The position numbers were made by a program, and so were the translations under genes. From assembly GCA_905373425.1 (NCBI GenBank), contig CAJPST010000009.1, forward strand, positions 1 through 22,326: 22,326 nt of DNA, in the 5' to 3' direction. Source of the DNA: an uncultured Mesocricetibacter sp. (GTDB lineage Bacteria > Pseudomonadota > Gammaproteobacteria > Enterobacterales > Pasteurellaceae). The notes beneath the pieces are model-generated. The model saw nothing but the letters and a program-made list of their open reading frames with translations, ran no database searches and was not told where the DNA came from. Below, piece after piece: positions 22,065 to 22,326 of the stretch (positions within the stretch are counted from its first letter, which is position 1; each line of letters opens with the position of its first letter).

Positions 22065-22326
22065 ATGAAAAATCCATCGCTATGTTATGGGGAGCGTCTT
22101 AAAATCGCGTTCCAATATGCTATGCCACAGTATTATTTGACCATGCTAGCCGGCTGGTTTGCCAAGCAAAACTGGGGGGCGGTGACGCATTTTGCGATTA
22201 AATTGTTCGCCAAGAAATATAATGTGGATATGAACGAGGCGGATAAACCGAATTTCAGCGATTATTCTAACTTTAATGAATTTTTCATTCGAAAATTGCA
22301 AGACGGTGCACGTAAAATCGACGAAA
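22065..22326 (+). CDS. psd: Phosphatidylserine decarboxylase, 5' part
   Basis: Start of the enzyme that makes phosphatidylethanolamine from phosphatidylserine at the inner membrane. The first 87 codons are in the window and the gene runs off the right edge. The visible part (KIAFQYAMPQYYLTMLAGWF, then NFNEFFIRKLQDGARKI) matches the Psd N-terminal region; the pyruvoyl-forming LGST site would lie beyond the edge. ATG start with GGAG about 11 nt upstream. Divergent from yceD; both neighbours serve phospholipid synthesis. Confidence 0.93.
   Translation, partial: MKNPSLCYGERLKIAFQYAMPQYYLTMLAGWFAKQNWGAVTHFAIKLFAKKYNVDMNEADKPNFSDYSNFNEFFIRKLQDGARKIDE

Noticed and set aside
1..22326. CRISPR arrays, insertion sequences, prophage genes, rRNA
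   Set aside because: I saw no regularly spaced repeats, transposase or phage-like reading frames, or rRNA in the window.

Overview
This window is chromosomal DNA of a Pasteurellaceae bacterium (Haemophilus/Aggregatibacter/Pasteurella group). The clearest sign is the 9-bp DNA uptake signal AAGTGCGGT or its complement. I find 16 exact copies in 22.3 kb, in the 'Hin' form (AAAGTGCGGTC, often followed by an A-run). The protein set is gammaproteobacterial and A+T-rich. Species cannot be fixed by reading; Aggregatibacter or a close Haemophilus relative would fit.

Left core block (1-8460): cysS (-), tandem cyclophilins ppiB and ppiA (+), a TatD/YjjV-type metal hydrolase (+), then dusC, djlA, pgeF and rluD (-), and bamD (+) divergent from rluD. 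A tRNA-Ser(GGA) gene (-) with a strong promoter follows, then dauA (+), a SulP/STAS C4-dicarboxylate transporter.

Accessory block (10620-16614), the most interesting part. A TauE/SafE-type permease (-) is transcribed away from a sodium:solute symporter (+) that is translationally coupled to a sulfatase without a signal peptide (+). After a terminator come a Crp/Fnr-family regulator (+) and a radical-SAM anaerobic sulfatase-maturating enzyme (+). The genes suggest an anaerobically competent module: import an intact sulfated organic molecule, cleave the sulfate ester in the cytoplasm with a formylglycine sulfatase activated by the maturase, and perhaps export the released inorganic sulfur anion. 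The shared TauE-symporter promoter region holds two perfect copies of TATGA-N6-TCATA centred 62 bp apart with a canonical CRP site between them. A weaker third copy lies upstream of the regulator gene. The regulator's recognition helix keeps the Glu and Arg that read TGA in CRP/FNR but lacks the CRP Arg that reads the outer G, which fits this motif. The substrate is not evident; no glycosidase or kinase accompanies the cluster here.

Right core block (16807-22326): the fatty-acid/phospholipid operon yceD-rpmF-plsX-fabH-fabD-fabG-acpP, all on the minus strand, ending at a hairpin after acpP, and the divergent 5' end of psd (+). Between acpP and the maturase gene is a 52-codon open segment on the minus strand without a start codon. 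It looks like the 3' remnant of a lost gene and may mark an edge of the accessory insertion. Uptake signals are as frequent in the accessory block as in the core, so the block has probably lived in naturally competent Pasteurellaceae for a long time.
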